Both the position numbers and the translations under genes were made by a program. Source: JBLWXV01 sp048267245 (GTDB lineage: Bacteria > Bdellovibrionota > Bacteriovoracia > Bacteriovoracales > Bacteriovoracaceae). Taken from it: 64,000 nt of DNA. Location: NCBI GenBank assembly GCA_048267245.1, contig JBLWXV010000002.1, forward strand, positions 930,001 through 994,000, written 5' to 3'. Position 1 is the first letter of the stretch; the number at the start of each line of letters is the position of its first letter. Shown here piece by piece: positions 1 through 8,865 of this stretch. Under the pieces are notes generated by a model, which was given only the letters and a program-made list of their open reading frames with translations, was not told the DNA's origin and made no database searches.

Positions 1-908
1 AGCGCATTCTGGGCTTCAAGAAGACATTTACTTTCATGCAAGCTCCCTTTAATTTTCTTCTCTTCTTTAAACTTATCCCACTGATAAAAAGTGAGCAGAT
101 CAATGAATTGATGGTTCACTTGCCCAACCCACTCATGCATGAGGTGGCAAAGATTCTTAAGCTCTTCTTTGGGCGTCGTTTGAAACTTAAGTGTGTCTTT
201 CACTGCGATGTCGTAGGTAAGGGCATATTTGGGAGAGCTTATAATTTCTATATTAAGCACCAAATGAAAATCTATGATGAAGTCATTGTTTCGAGTCCAA
301 ACCTCATTGATAGCTCACCAATATTGCGTGAGCTAGATAGGGAGAGATTTTCAATTATTCCTTTTTGTACTTTGGGAGAAGGCGCCTTTATTAGGAAGGA
401 AGTCTTTAATGGGCACCTACTCGCGATTGGTCGACTCGTTCCTTATAAAGGGTTTGATTTTCTTATCAAAACAATTAATAAGACCTCACACAAACTCACG
501 ATTGTAGGCGATGGACCTTGCGCTGAGGAGCTTCGCAAGCTGGCCGGTCCAAATGTTAGGTTGGTGGGAAGTATCAGCGATGAAGAAAAGAAGAATCTTA
601 TGGCCCAGTGCTCGTGCATGGTTTTGAGTTCAAACTCAAATGCAGAAGCCTATGGCATGGTGATTGCCGAAGCATTTGAATGTGGTACTCCAGTAATAGC
701 ATCCAATCTTCCAACCGGTGTGACTTACTTAGTACAAAGTGAAAAGACTGGATTGATTTTTGAGCCCGGGGATGAAGGAGGACTCTTAGAGTGTTTGCGA
801 AGATTAGAGACTGAAAATGGACTCCTCGCCCATCTCTCGCTAAACTCAAGAGAGTTTTATCTTTCTCAGTTGAGTTTTGAGAAATTTGCCGGGAGAGTGG
901 CGGCCTGA
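1..908 (+). CDS. GT4 glycosyltransferase, 5' end cut off by window edge
   Basis: The reading frame is open from base 3, so the true start lies outside the window; the first ATG at 36 is probably internal. The visible part keeps the end of the N-terminal Rossmann domain (VHLPNPLMHEVA) and the whole C-terminal GT-B nucleotide-sugar domain, with AIGRLVPYKGFDF and the EX7E pair in EAYGMVIAEA near residues 215-223. The family transfers a sugar from an NDP-sugar to a growing glycan on the cytoplasmic face of the inner membrane. Donor and acceptor cannot be read from sequence. It is the first gene of a polysaccharide locus, and its TGA overlaps the apparent start of the next glycosyltransferase. Confidence 0.88.
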   Translation, partial: RILGFKKTFTFMQAPFNFLLFFKLIPLIKSEQINELMVHLPNPLMHEVAKILKLFFGRRLKLKCVFHCDVVGKGIFGRAYNFYIKHQMKIYDEVIVSSPNLIDSSPILRELDRERFSIIPFCTLGEGAFIRKEVFNGHLLAIGRLVPYKGFDFLIKTINKTSHKLTIVGDGPCAEELRKLAGPNVRLVGSISDEEKKNLMAQCSCMVLSSNSNAEAYGMVIAEAFECGTPVIASNLPTGVTYLVQSEKTGLIFEPGDEGGLLECLRRLETENGLLAHLSLNSREFYLSQLSFEKFAGRVAA

Positions 909-2011
909 AGACTGTACTCTATCTAAGTCCTAATAGTTATATTGGCGGCGCTGAAAGATTTATTCTCAATGCCCTTCATGGTCATCTAAAAAGCATGTCG
1001 TATCGACCGGTGCTGCTTTCATTGAGCGAGGGCGATCTCACCCAACGCGCAAGAGAGATGGGTGTAGATGTCTCAATTGTTAAAACGAAGTTTCGCTTGT
1101 TGCGTCCCTTTTCATTATTTTCCGCGCTCATAGAGATGAGATCATTAATTAAAGATATTCGACCGGATATTATTCACTCCACAATGCCATACTCTCACAT
1201 TCTCTTAGGCTTACTTCGCACTTTTTTTGGAGTGCGATCACATGAGGTATGGTTTCAGCACGGCCCAGTGGGAGGAATGCTAGATCGAATAGCCTCTGTC
1301 TTCTGGACCGATTGCCTTTTGGTCAACTCTGAGTTTACTAAGACTGAGCACCTCAAGTCTGGTCTGCACCGCTTTCATAGAATTCAATCTATTCCCTTAT
1401 GCGTAACTGAGGGGGCAAGGGAGTGGGAGCGTGAAGAACGGGGAGTTACTCATATTGGCTTTGCTGGCAGGATTTGCTCGTGGAAGGGAGTGCACGTCTT
1501 AATTGAGGCGGCAAATATTCTGAGGGAGAGTCGTGATCCTAACTTTAAGAAAATACATTTTCACATCTGTGGAAGTGCAATGAGTTCATCAGATCAAATC
1601 TACGAAGAATCTCTACATCTTCAGGTAGAGAAATATGGCCTAGAGGGAAGTGTGACATTTCACGGGTTCATGCCCAATGTTGTCGACTTCTACGAAAAAA
1701 TGGACTTACTTGTTCATCCCTCGATTATCCCTGAGCCCTTTGGACTGGTCGTTGGTGAGGCCATGGCGAGCAATCTCTTAGTTCTTAGTAGTGCTAGAGG
1801 GGGAGTGAGAGAGCTCATTCACGAGGGAAGTACGGCCTTTTCTTTTGACGGCACCAGTGGAGACCTCGCCCTAAAAATTAGTGAGATTTGCCAGTCGGAT
1901 GCCAGTGTTTTACAGGAAATTCGTGAGCGCGCTAAAGATCTTGTGACTACCAAACACTCCCTTGAGGCTATGATAAGTAAGATAGAAGATTGTTATCAGA
2001 ATCTTTCTTGA
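905..2011 (+). CDS. GT4 glycosyltransferase with a probable CTG start
   Basis: This is a GT-B fold glycosyltransferase of family GT4. The C-terminal half carries FAGRICSWKGVHVL and the EX7E motif EPFGLVVGEA near residues 276-284. The first ATG in frame is at 995, but the 30 codons before it encode a typical GT4 beginning, KTVLYLSPN followed by GGAERFILNAL with the glycine-rich donor loop. The frame is closed by TGA at 878, and no ATG, GTG or TTG lies between 881 and 994. A CTG at 905 sits 7 bases after GGGAGAG and overlaps the upstream stop (CTGA), so I place the start there. The alternative is initiation at 995 giving a truncated fold. Its 3' end overlaps the convergent gene by 44 bp. Confidence 0.82.
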   Translation: MKTVLYLSPNSYIGGAERFILNALHGHLKSMSYRPVLLSLSEGDLTQRAREMGVDVSIVKTKFRLLRPFSLFSALIEMRSLIKDIRPDIIHSTMPYSHILLGLLRTFFGVRSHEVWFQHGPVGGMLDRIASVFWTDCLLVNSEFTKTEHLKSGLHRFHRIQSIPLCVTEGAREWEREERGVTHIGFAGRICSWKGVHVLIEAANILRESRDPNFKKIHFHICGSAMSSSDQIYEESLHLQVEKYGLEGSVTFHGFMPNVVDFYEKMDLLVHPSIIPEPFGLVVGEAMASNLLVLSSARGGVRELIHEGSTAFSFDGTSGDLALKISEICQSDASVLQEIRERAKDLVTTKHSLEAMISKIEDCYQNLS

Positions 2012-3146
2012 GAACCATTTGAAATTCTATTGCCCGCTCGCTCCACTCTTTTCCACTTAATCCTTCTACTCTTTGCTTTGAGAGTTCAAATCTACTAGAG
2101 ATTTCCTTTTTCTCAAGAAAGTTTTCTACTTTGAGTTTTTCCCTGTCAAAGAAGTACACTCCCTTTTCGTTCTTGATGAGCTCACTGGCGCCCACTTCGT
2201 CGAGGTTTGTGAGTATTTCACAACCCATGGCATACGCCTCAAGGAGGACGAGACCAAATGGTTCATACTTAGTTGGGAAGATAAAATAATCTGAAATTGC
2301 GTAGAAATGCTTAATTAAAGTCGTGTGAGTAATGTGCGTAATCCAATTAGGCAATTCTGACAAATGAGATTGACCCTCAGGCTGTCCGACGACGATAAAT
2401 TCAATCTGCTCTTTAATTGGATTGAGCCATTCTATGGCCTCCAGAAGACCCTTTCTCTCAAAAGCTCCGACAAAGAGAAAGACCGGGCGTTTAGATTCGA
2501 TAACTGACTTTATATCATGATGATTTTTCACAATTTCTCGCTCTGACTCTTCAAGTGATTCTGCACTAAGTGAGAATTCTCTAATATTAGCGCCAGAGTA
2601 GATGAGAGAGATATTAGATCTTGGAGTTTTAAATTCGTGCTCTAGGTATTCTGCGATAAATTGGGCCACGCAAATATACTGCTTATTCTTTGCTTTGTAG
2701 AAGATTCTTTCTTGTTGGCAGAGGACTTCGTAGTGGAGACGCTTGTACATTGCTTTAAGAAAGCCACCTGTAAGTTCTTTGAGGTATCTTCGCTTCCACT
2801 GTGAGTGAATGAATTGTATGTAGATGATAGAAGCCAGTGGGTTTGCTAGACCAATACTAATAGTTTGAGTTTTCTCTTTAGCGTTTAGGAAGAGATCAAA
2901 GAATGAGTAGATCTGATAGAAGAGAATCTTAAGCAGAGTAGGTTTAATATTATTGAACGGAAGTTTTTTTAATACTACTTTTCCTTCCAAATCTGGGAAG
3001 AGATCGTTAGGGGAATCACAAGTGAAGCTCACAATCGCGATACTTTCAATTTCATCTTTAGGATAGTGGTTAATTATTTCAATGAGTGCTCGAGAATGGC
3101 CAATTGTTTTCTTTAAGTCGTGAACATATATTCTCAGATTGACCAT
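1968..3146 (-). CDS. GT4 glycosyltransferase
   Basis: This is a GT-B fold sugar transferase of about 392 residues. The N-terminal domain begins VNLRIYVHDLKKTIGHSRAL. The C-terminal domain holds FLFVGAFERKGL and the EX7E motif EPFGLVLLEA near residue 294. I chose the ATG at 3146 over one nine codons upstream because GGGA precedes it at good spacing and because the upstream ATG abuts the divergent neighbour's start and would bury that gene's ribosome site. Substrate is unknown. It probably belongs to the same glycan pathway as its neighbours, although it is transcribed alone on this strand between two plus-strand glycosyltransferases. Confidence 0.87.
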   Translation of the reverse strand: MVNLRIYVHDLKKTIGHSRALIEIINHYPKDEIESIAIVSFTCDSPNDLFPDLEGKVVLKKLPFNNIKPTLLKILFYQIYSFFDLFLNAKEKTQTISIGLANPLASIIYIQFIHSQWKRRYLKELTGGFLKAMYKRLHYEVLCQQERIFYKAKNKQYICVAQFIAEYLEHEFKTPRSNISLIYSGANIREFSLSAESLEESEREIVKNHHDIKSVIESKRPVFLFVGAFERKGLLEAIEWLNPIKEQIEFIVVGQPEGQSHLSELPNWITHITHTTLIKHFYAISDYFIFPTKYEPFGLVLLEAYAMGCEILTNLDEVGASELIKNEKGVYFFDREKLKVENFLEKKEISSRFELSKQRVEGLSGKEWSERAIEFQMVLKKDSDNNLLSYLS

Positions 3147-3173
3147 AGTTCTGTCCCGTAGGAGTATACTCAT

Positions 3174-4283
3174 ATGAAGATTTTAGTAATTTCTCATAGT
3201 GCCATCTTGAGAGTGAATCAATTTCTCTATGAAGAACTCGCTTCAAGAGGACATGAGATAAATGTTATTGTACCAAAAACTTGGAGTTCTGGAGGATTGG
3301 GAAAAAATCATACATGGCAAAATAATGAAAATGTAAGAATTATTCCAGTTGAAACCAGCTTTAGCGGCAATGGATCTTTATATTTTCTTAACACTTCTCT
3401 AAGAAAGATTTTAAAAGAATATAAACCAGACGTACTCTTTATAGATGAAGAGCCGTGGTCACTGATTATGCTCCAAGCGCTTTGGGCCCTGAGATCATTT
3501 AAAGAGATTAAATTAATCACTTATACTAAACAAAACATTTACAAAAAATATCCCTGGCCCTTTTCTCTCATCGAAAAATGGTGCTATCGCCGCAGTCATT
3601 GTCTTTTGAGTATTGGAAAAGAGTGTAGTGATGTATTAAGAGACAAAGGCTATAGTGGAACTATTGCTGTCTTTCCCCACGCCGTAAACTTGGAGCTCTT
3701 TCCCTTTATGCCGAGCTCTCGCTCTGCTGATCAAAAGTTGAGACTGGGCTATATCGGTCGATTTGTAGAGGCTAAGGGTGGGGCAGATTTGATTCATGCC
3801 GTAAAGTTATTAAAAGAGAGAGGTCTTGAAGTCGATCTCACTTTCCTAGGAGGAGGTGAGGCCCAGAGTGATTGGGAAAATCTGGTGAGCGAGCTCAATT
3901 TAGAGGGATGCGTCTTTTTTAGACCTGCTCTCACACATCTCGAAGTTCCAAAAGGTTATCAGACTTTTGATGTTATTTGCTTACCATCGCGCACGACTCC
4001 TAGTTGGAAAGAGCAATTTGGAAGGGTCATAATCGAAGCCGCTTCAACTGGTCGACCGGTTATTGGCTCTGACTCAGGTGAGATCCCGCACGTGATCAAC
4101 TCGCTCTCCAATGGTCTTATTTTCTCTGAGGGTGATGCTGATATGCTTGCTAAGAGTATTGAAGAGCTAATTGTAAATTGTGAGCTCTATAATCAAATGG
4201 CCCTAGAAGGACGTCAACGAGTTGAGGAGCTCTACTCATATTCAGCAATTGGATCTGTATTTGAGAATTGTTGCTCGAGATAA
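3174..4283 (+). CDS. GT4 glycosyltransferase
   Basis: A 369-residue GT-B glycosyltransferase. It begins with the Rossmann strand MKILVISHSAI. The linker and second domain carry LGYIGRFVEAKGGADLI, and EQFGRVIIEA near residues 280-288 is the EX7E motif that binds the donor sugar nucleotide. AGGAG lies about nine bases before the ATG. The gene is divergent from the previous one, with only 27 bp between chosen starts, so its promoter must lie largely inside the neighbour's coding sequence. Its last 52 bp overlap the 3' end of the convergent gene. Donor and acceptor are not predictable. Confidence 0.9.
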   Translation: MKILVISHSAILRVNQFLYEELASRGHEINVIVPKTWSSGGLGKNHTWQNNENVRIIPVETSFSGNGSLYFLNTSLRKILKEYKPDVLFIDEEPWSLIMLQALWALRSFKEIKLITYTKQNIYKKYPWPFSLIEKWCYRRSHCLLSIGKECSDVLRDKGYSGTIAVFPHAVNLELFPFMPSSRSADQKLRLGYIGRFVEAKGGADLIHAVKLLKERGLEVDLTFLGGGEAQSDWENLVSELNLEGCVFFRPALTHLEVPKGYQTFDVICLPSRTTPSWKEQFGRVIIEAASTGRPVIGSDSGEIPHVINSLSNGLIFSEGDADMLAKSIEELIVNCELYNQMALEGRQRVEELYSYSAIGSVFENCCSR

Positions 4284-5317
4284 ATCTTTAATTGACCTAG
4301 CTGCTCGTCTTCATTTGGAATCTCTGACATGATGCCAATTTTCTTAGACTGCTTGAGCATATCGATTAGAGAGTCAATGTCATTAAAGTAGTAACACTGA
4401 CCAGTGTACTTACTTTGCCACACACTTGCCCCACTTGGATTAGTTTTGTAACAGTAAACTTTTAGGCTTGCACTCATGGCCTCTGGTCCGACCATTCCAA
4501 AAGGTTCTGGCCAGAGTGAAGTGTAGAGTAGGGCATCTGCCCAGTGGTAGTGTTTGCCCATTTCATCTGGTGTCGCAACGCTCTCGAGCGTTACTATCTC
4601 ACTGAGACCCAGTTCCCTTATTCTCTTGCTAAGTTGATCCCCTTTAGTGCCAGAGCCCACAATTCTTAAATTCATTTCCAAAGGCCATCTCTGATAGGCT
4701 TCTAAGAAGTTTAGTAATATGTTCACTCCCTTCTCTTCTACCAGTCGACCTGCCCAAAGGATATTTAGGTTTGTTTCGGTTGCTTCTTGAGTGCGTGGGT
4801 AGCACCTAAATACTTCAGGCATCACCTCAATTCTTTCGGCATCAATATCGTTTCTAACCAGTTCTTCTTTAAGATAACTTGAGAGTACGGTGATGTGATG
4901 CTCCCGCATGACAGAGAGCCATTCACGTTTAGAGAGAAAATTATTAAAGAGTTTGATTGGATTTACGCCCTTCCCACAGCCCTTGAGATAGTGAGTGGGA
5001 AGACAGTTCAGGCTTAGGGCACTTTGACAGGGTGAGAACTTACTTCCACTGGCCTTCCTTCCTGTTAAGCAGGTAAAGCGGTAATCGTGAATATGAAAGA
5101 GAACCTTTGCTCCAGGATTCTCTGAGATTATTCGCCTGGCCTTATTGGGACTGCTTAGGGAGTGGATCCAAATGATGTCATAGAGATCATTTGAAGTAAT
5201 TTGATCACTTACTACGACTTCGTGTCCCAATTTTTCTAAGCGCCCTTTTAATACAAGTACAAAATTATAAATGCCTCCGGAGTTTTCTACTTCATCACTA
5301 GCAAGGAGAAATTTCAT
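4232..5317 (-). CDS. GT4 glycosyltransferase
   Basis: A 361-residue GT-B glycosyltransferase. Its N-terminus MKFLLASDEVENSGGIYNF holds the glycine-rich donor loop. The second domain has ILWAGRLVEEKGVNILL and EPFGMVGPEA, the EX7E motif near residue 270. It contains an internal Cys-rich stretch (FTCLTGRKASGSKFSPC, LNC, CGKG) seen in some GT4 enzymes. GGGAG precedes the ATG by about five bases, and the start overlaps the stop of the upstream GT2 gene by four bases, so it is the last gene of a five-gene minus-strand operon (8794 to 4232). Confidence 0.88.
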   Translation of the reverse strand: MKFLLASDEVENSGGIYNFVLVLKGRLEKLGHEVVVSDQITSNDLYDIIWIHSLSSPNKARRIISENPGAKVLFHIHDYRFTCLTGRKASGSKFSPCQSALSLNCLPTHYLKGCGKGVNPIKLFNNFLSKREWLSVMREHHITVLSSYLKEELVRNDIDAERIEVMPEVFRCYPRTQEATETNLNILWAGRLVEEKGVNILLNFLEAYQRWPLEMNLRIVGSGTKGDQLSKRIRELGLSEIVTLESVATPDEMGKHYHWADALLYTSLWPEPFGMVGPEAMSASLKVYCYKTNPSGASVWQSKYTGQCYYFNDIDSLIDMLKQSKKIGIMSEIPNEDEQLGQLKIYLEQQFSNTDPIAEYE

Positions 5318-6054
5318 ACTACTCCCTTGGGATTTCTTAGCAGGCGGTATTCATGATCAAAGAGCTGATAGGCAAAGAGAAGAGTGTTTATAAGACCCGG
5401 AACTCCATCTTTATAACCTTTTCGTTTAAATAAATTCATATAGAGATTCTTTAACGGATTTATGATTAAGCGAAGAATCTGTCCCTGCCCATGATTATAG
5501 TGTCTGGCCTCTAATTCGTTATCTCTTTTAATTTTATTAATGCGCTCACTGATATTTTCGGCGCTGTAGTGAATCATGCCATTTCTAAGAGTACTGCAAT
5601 CTCCGGAGAGGACAACTTGTTCGTGAATGAGGCGTTGATCATAATTACCAGCACCCTTTTTAAAGAGTCTTAGGGGATGATCGACTCCTTTTCCAAATTT
5701 GAGAGTTCTTCCCATAAAGTGCATATATCTTGGTAGGCGATATCCAGCAATTTCAGTTTTTGAATTGATGATTTCTTTTATTTCTTGTGCGCACTCAGGG
5801 GTGATCACTTCATCAGCATCTAGGGCCAATATCCAAGGGGTACTCAGCTCGTTGATGGCAAATTGCTTTTGATTGGCAAAACCGCTCCAACTCCTTGTGA
5901 TCACCCTTGCTCCTAACGCGGTTGCAATTTTTTGAGTTTGATCGGTACTGTGTGAGTCGACAATGACAATTTCTGAGGCAAGGTTTTTAATGGCCTGTAG
6001 GGTACGTTCGAGATTTCTCTCTTCATTAAATGTGATGATTGCTACTCCCAGCAT
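5314..6054 (-). CDS. GT2 glycosyltransferase, WaaE/KdtX-like
   Basis: A 246-residue GT-A fold family 2 glycosyltransferase. The start VAIITFNEERNLERTL, then IVIVDSHSTDQT and the metal-binding LALDADE near residue 75, are the family signature. Length and layout match the lipopolysaccharide core beta-glucosyltransferases of the WaaE/KdtX group, but that is a resemblance only. AAGGG precedes the ATG. It lies three bases after the methyltransferase stop and overlaps the next GT4 gene by four bases, so all are probably co-translated. It would act on the cytoplasmic face of the membrane on a lipid-linked acceptor. Confidence 0.88.
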   Translation of the reverse strand: MLGVAIITFNEERNLERTLQAIKNLASEIVIVDSHSTDQTQKIATALGARVITRSWSGFANQKQFAINELSTPWILALDADEVITPECAQEIKEIINSKTEIAGYRLPRYMHFMGRTLKFGKGVDHPLRLFKKGAGNYDQRLIHEQVVLSGDCSTLRNGMIHYSAENISERINKIKRDNELEARHYNHGQGQILRLIINPLKNLYMNLFKRKGYKDGVPGLINTLLFAYQLFDHEYRLLRNPKGVV

Positions 6055-6056
6055 CG

Positions 6057-7031
6057 CTACTTAACCCTTGCAATGACTGAAAGTGCCTCTCCACTTCCAA
6101 GCATCGATATTCCCTTGTCAAAGGGGTAGTAAATTGTCCGAAGTATTGAGTCTTTGTGGCTTGTACCAACTTCTCGCGTTGGTGCTCGTTGATTTGTTTG
6201 TGTTGAGTTGTTCTCGTTATTTTTCTTAAGAAGTCGCTTTGCTTTGCGATAGATATTTCCAATATTAAATATTTGAGATGTTGCTTGAGGGTAGTAGGGA
6301 GTCCAAACTCTTTCGATATGATATCCGCAGTTTTCTAGCAAGCGTATGAGGCTCGATTCACTAAAATGTTGAATATGATAAGGTAGAAGTAATCCCTTCC
6401 ACTTCTCACCTTGGAATTTTGAAATGGCCGAATTGATATTTGGGACTTCAATTGCTAGGACTGCACCAGGATGTAGAATAAGGCGCATCTTATTTAAGAG
6501 CTCTGTTGGATCAATAATATGTTCAAGGCAGTGATAGAGGCTAATGGCATGATAGCGCTCTTGAGACTTGATGAGAGTTTCAATATCTCCTTGCTTAACA
6601 TTTATACCCAGAGACTGGGCCTTGCCAACCGAAGTGGGAGAGAGATCAATACCTGTAGCACTCCACCCGAGCTCCTTTTGGGCCATGGCCACAATTTGAC
6701 CAGCAGAGGAGCCATAATCGAGGTATTTTACTTCTGAGTTGGTTGGAAGGACCCGGGCAAGCTCTTTTAAGCGAATATTAAAGTAAAAGCGACTAAGTCC
6801 GTCTTCAAGGCCATTTTTAATATATCCTTCAGACGTCATACCCGAACCACCACAATCACTATAGTAGTTCTCACTCTCGTAGAGCGCCTTAATATCTAGA
6901 GTCTGACTCACTGGCATTTGGAGAAATTTATGTGAGCAGCGAAGACATGATGTCACTAGAAAGCTCTTTGTTGGATTTTCCTCAGTCGCAGCGTCGCAGA
7001 CGGGACATTTCTTATACGCTTGTAAGAACAT
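6057..7031 (-). CDS. Class I SAM methyltransferase with N-terminal zinc-ribbon segment
   Basis: About 324 residues. The first 40 residues hold two Cys pairs (CPVC and CLRC), a zinc-ribbon-like segment common in sugar methyltransferases of surface-polysaccharide loci. The Rossmann methyltransferase core follows, with VKYLDYGSSAGQIV as the SAM loop (motif I), then GIDLS and YHCLEHIIDP. I chose the ATG at 7031 rather than one 38 codons upstream because AAAGG precedes it and it gives a 20-bp overlap with the upstream gene instead of 134 bp. The role is probably methylation of a sugar in the glycan made by this locus. Confidence 0.84.
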   Translation of the reverse strand: MFLQAYKKCPVCDAATEENPTKSFLVTSCLRCSHKFLQMPVSQTLDIKALYESENYYSDCGGSGMTSEGYIKNGLEDGLSRFYFNIRLKELARVLPTNSEVKYLDYGSSAGQIVAMAQKELGWSATGIDLSPTSVGKAQSLGINVKQGDIETLIKSQERYHAISLYHCLEHIIDPTELLNKMRLILHPGAVLAIEVPNINSAISKFQGEKWKGLLLPYHIQHFSESSLIRLLENCGYHIERVWTPYYPQATSQIFNIGNIYRKAKRLLKKNNENNSTQTNQRAPTREVGTSHKDSILRTIYYPFDKGISMLGSGEALSVIARVK

Positions 7032-8106
7032 CTTTTCGTAACCTTTCGATAATCTTATGGGCCGAGAAAGTAGACTCATAATAAGTTTCAATTTGAGTTT
7101 TGATTGTTGATTCGACTCTCTTAAAGGAGTGGAGAAATGATTCAAGCTGTGGTTGAAATTTTCTAAAGTCGCGAGGGAGTAGGGTTATGCCTGGGCAGTT
7201 AAAATCATAAAGATTGCCCTGTCTCGGTACTGAGCTCACAACTGGGATTCCATGTTGAAGTGCAGTCATGACACTTCCTCTTCTTGTTGAGAGCCCATCA
7301 CTAAAATAGGCGATGACTAGGTCGCAGCAACTTAATTCGTGAGAGTAGTCTCTATCTGGTAGATGACCATGAAATTTAAGATTTTCGCCATGAGGTGAAG
7401 CCAATTGATCACTTGAAATACCAAAGATGTTAATTTCAAATTTAGATTGAAAATCTGGATGTTTGCTTAGAAATTTTATTGTCTGTTCTATTTTCTTTGA
7501 AGGATGAAGGCCACCAATAAAGGCAAGCTTGATTTTTTTAGAGGCGACTTCACACTCTTGACTCATCTTTAGAATATTTGAATATGCCGGTAGCACCACC
7601 GCATGCTTTTTATCGTTAATTTTATTAATGATTTGTGCAAATTCCTCTGTCGTCGTGACTACGCGATCACAGCGCTCAAGATGAACTTTAAGTTGATAGC
7701 GATGAGTTGGGTGAAGAACAAAAGACCTTAACTCTAGGAGTAGGGGATAGTAGAGTTCGTGAAAGATTCCAATTACTTCAATATTCTTTGGTATCGAAGA
7801 GATAAATGAAGAAAAAGTTAGATTGATTCCCCCTCTTGGGTTGTACATATTTGGAACGTATTGAAAGATCACCTTTGTAGGGGCCCTTTTAATAAGAAAC
7901 TTTCTAGCCTTTAGGAGTTCAGATTGTTTCCAATCATCGAGAAGGCAAGTATTCTCTGCCGGATGTCTTAGGTGGGCCGTCCTACTTGTGAGTATATCTA
8001 GCTCATAGTGTTTTTTCAGATCTTCTATAATGATATTACTGTGCTTACTGAGTGCATTTTCAATCTGGCCGCAATAGGGGGAAATGAAGAGAATTCTTTC
8101 ACTCAC
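7012..8106 (-). CDS. GT-B-like glycosyltransferase, divergent
   Basis: About 365 residues. The order is SERILFISPYCGQ at the N-terminus, LAFIGGLHPSKKIEQTIKF at the start of the second domain, then a weakly conserved C-terminal site (GSVMTALQHGIPVVSS) in place of a clear EX7E motif. That architecture fits GT-B glycosyltransferases, but the donor-binding glutamates are not obvious, so specificity or even activity is uncertain. I place the start at the GTG at 8106, six bases after GGGGA, where GTGAGTGA overlaps the stop of the upstream methyltransferase. It is the second gene of the five-gene operon. Confidence 0.78.
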   Translation of the reverse strand: MSERILFISPYCGQIENALSKHSNIIIEDLKKHYELDILTSRTAHLRHPAENTCLLDDWKQSELLKARKFLIKRAPTKVIFQYVPNMYNPRGGINLTFSSFISSIPKNIEVIGIFHELYYPLLLELRSFVLHPTHRYQLKVHLERCDRVVTTTEEFAQIINKINDKKHAVVLPAYSNILKMSQECEVASKKIKLAFIGGLHPSKKIEQTIKFLSKHPDFQSKFEINIFGISSDQLASPHGENLKFHGHLPDRDYSHELSCCDLVIAYFSDGLSTRRGSVMTALQHGIPVVSSVPRQGNLYDFNCPGITLLPRDFRKFQPQLESFLHSFKRVESTIKTQIETYYESTFSAHKIIERLRKDVLTSV

Positions 8107-8794
8107 TTTTCGTCCCCGCACTCTTGGTGATTTTAATAATGTAATTGTCACTGAATCTCTTACCCTTGAGAATTGGCATCACCTGAGTCCACTTAGTTTT
8201 ACTGCCAGGGATGAGCCCATTTGGAATATACTCAAGGTCTAATTTCGCTGTTGGAATTGACTCCCTGAGAAGATAACTAAGGTCATAGACACCTAACGCA
8301 AGTTTGTGGGCAGGTCTATTTCTGGCCCCAAAGGCACAGTGGTAACCTCTAGCGATAAAGCATAGCAGGCTCCTGATAGATTCTGGATTGGGTGTGCTTA
8401 ATATGAGATGTCCACCAGGGGTGAGTAGGCTAGAGAGTGATCTCGCAAATAACCATGGATTTTCCATATGCTCAATCACTTCGGTGCAAGTTATAAGATC
8501 GTAGTTTTTAAGCTCATGAACTTTCACGTCTTCAAGGTTCATCTTGATAAAGTTGATTTTCTTGCTCTTGATTGGAGCATAAATATGCCCGTCGATTGCA
8601 GTGATTGAGTTAAGAGAAAATAACTTCTCAATCTTTCCTGCGAGGCTTCCGTTGCCACATCCTATGTCGGCGTAGTTCCAGGAAGGTGCAGGCGAGAGTG
8701 CAGCAACGCATTTGATGACGCTCGCATGAATCTCATCACTTGAAGATCCTTCACTTGCAAGTTGCATTTGTAATTGGTTTGTAAACTCTTGCAA
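8099..8794 (-). CDS. Class I SAM methyltransferase
   Basis: A 231-residue Rossmann methyltransferase. Motif I is YADIGCGNGSLAGKI, followed by TAIDGHIY and then LITCTEVIEHMENP, the pattern of UbiE/UbiG-like and sugar methyltransferases. There is no N-terminal zinc ribbon. The start is a TTG at 8794 preceded by GAGG at about seven bases; an ATG nine codons later is the alternative. It opens the minus-strand operon and faces the WecA-like gene across about 70 bp, so that interval should hold both promoters. The substrate is unknown and presumably is a glycan precursor. Confidence 0.82.
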   Translation of the reverse strand: MQEFTNQLQMQLASEGSSSDEIHASVIKCVAALSPAPSWNYADIGCGNGSLAGKIEKLFSLNSITAIDGHIYAPIKSKKINFIKMNLEDVKVHELKNYDLITCTEVIEHMENPWLFARSLSSLLTPGGHLILSTPNPESIRSLLCFIARGYHCAFGARNRPAHKLALGVYDLSYLLRESIPTAKLDLEYIPNGLIPGSKTKWTQVMPILKGKRFSDNYIIKITKSAGTKSE

Positions 8795-8865
8795 AGATTG
8801 CCTCGGTTGTTAACTTCCTTAAGTAAAATTTAACATAGACGATAGGGATTTTATTGGGGGAAAAA

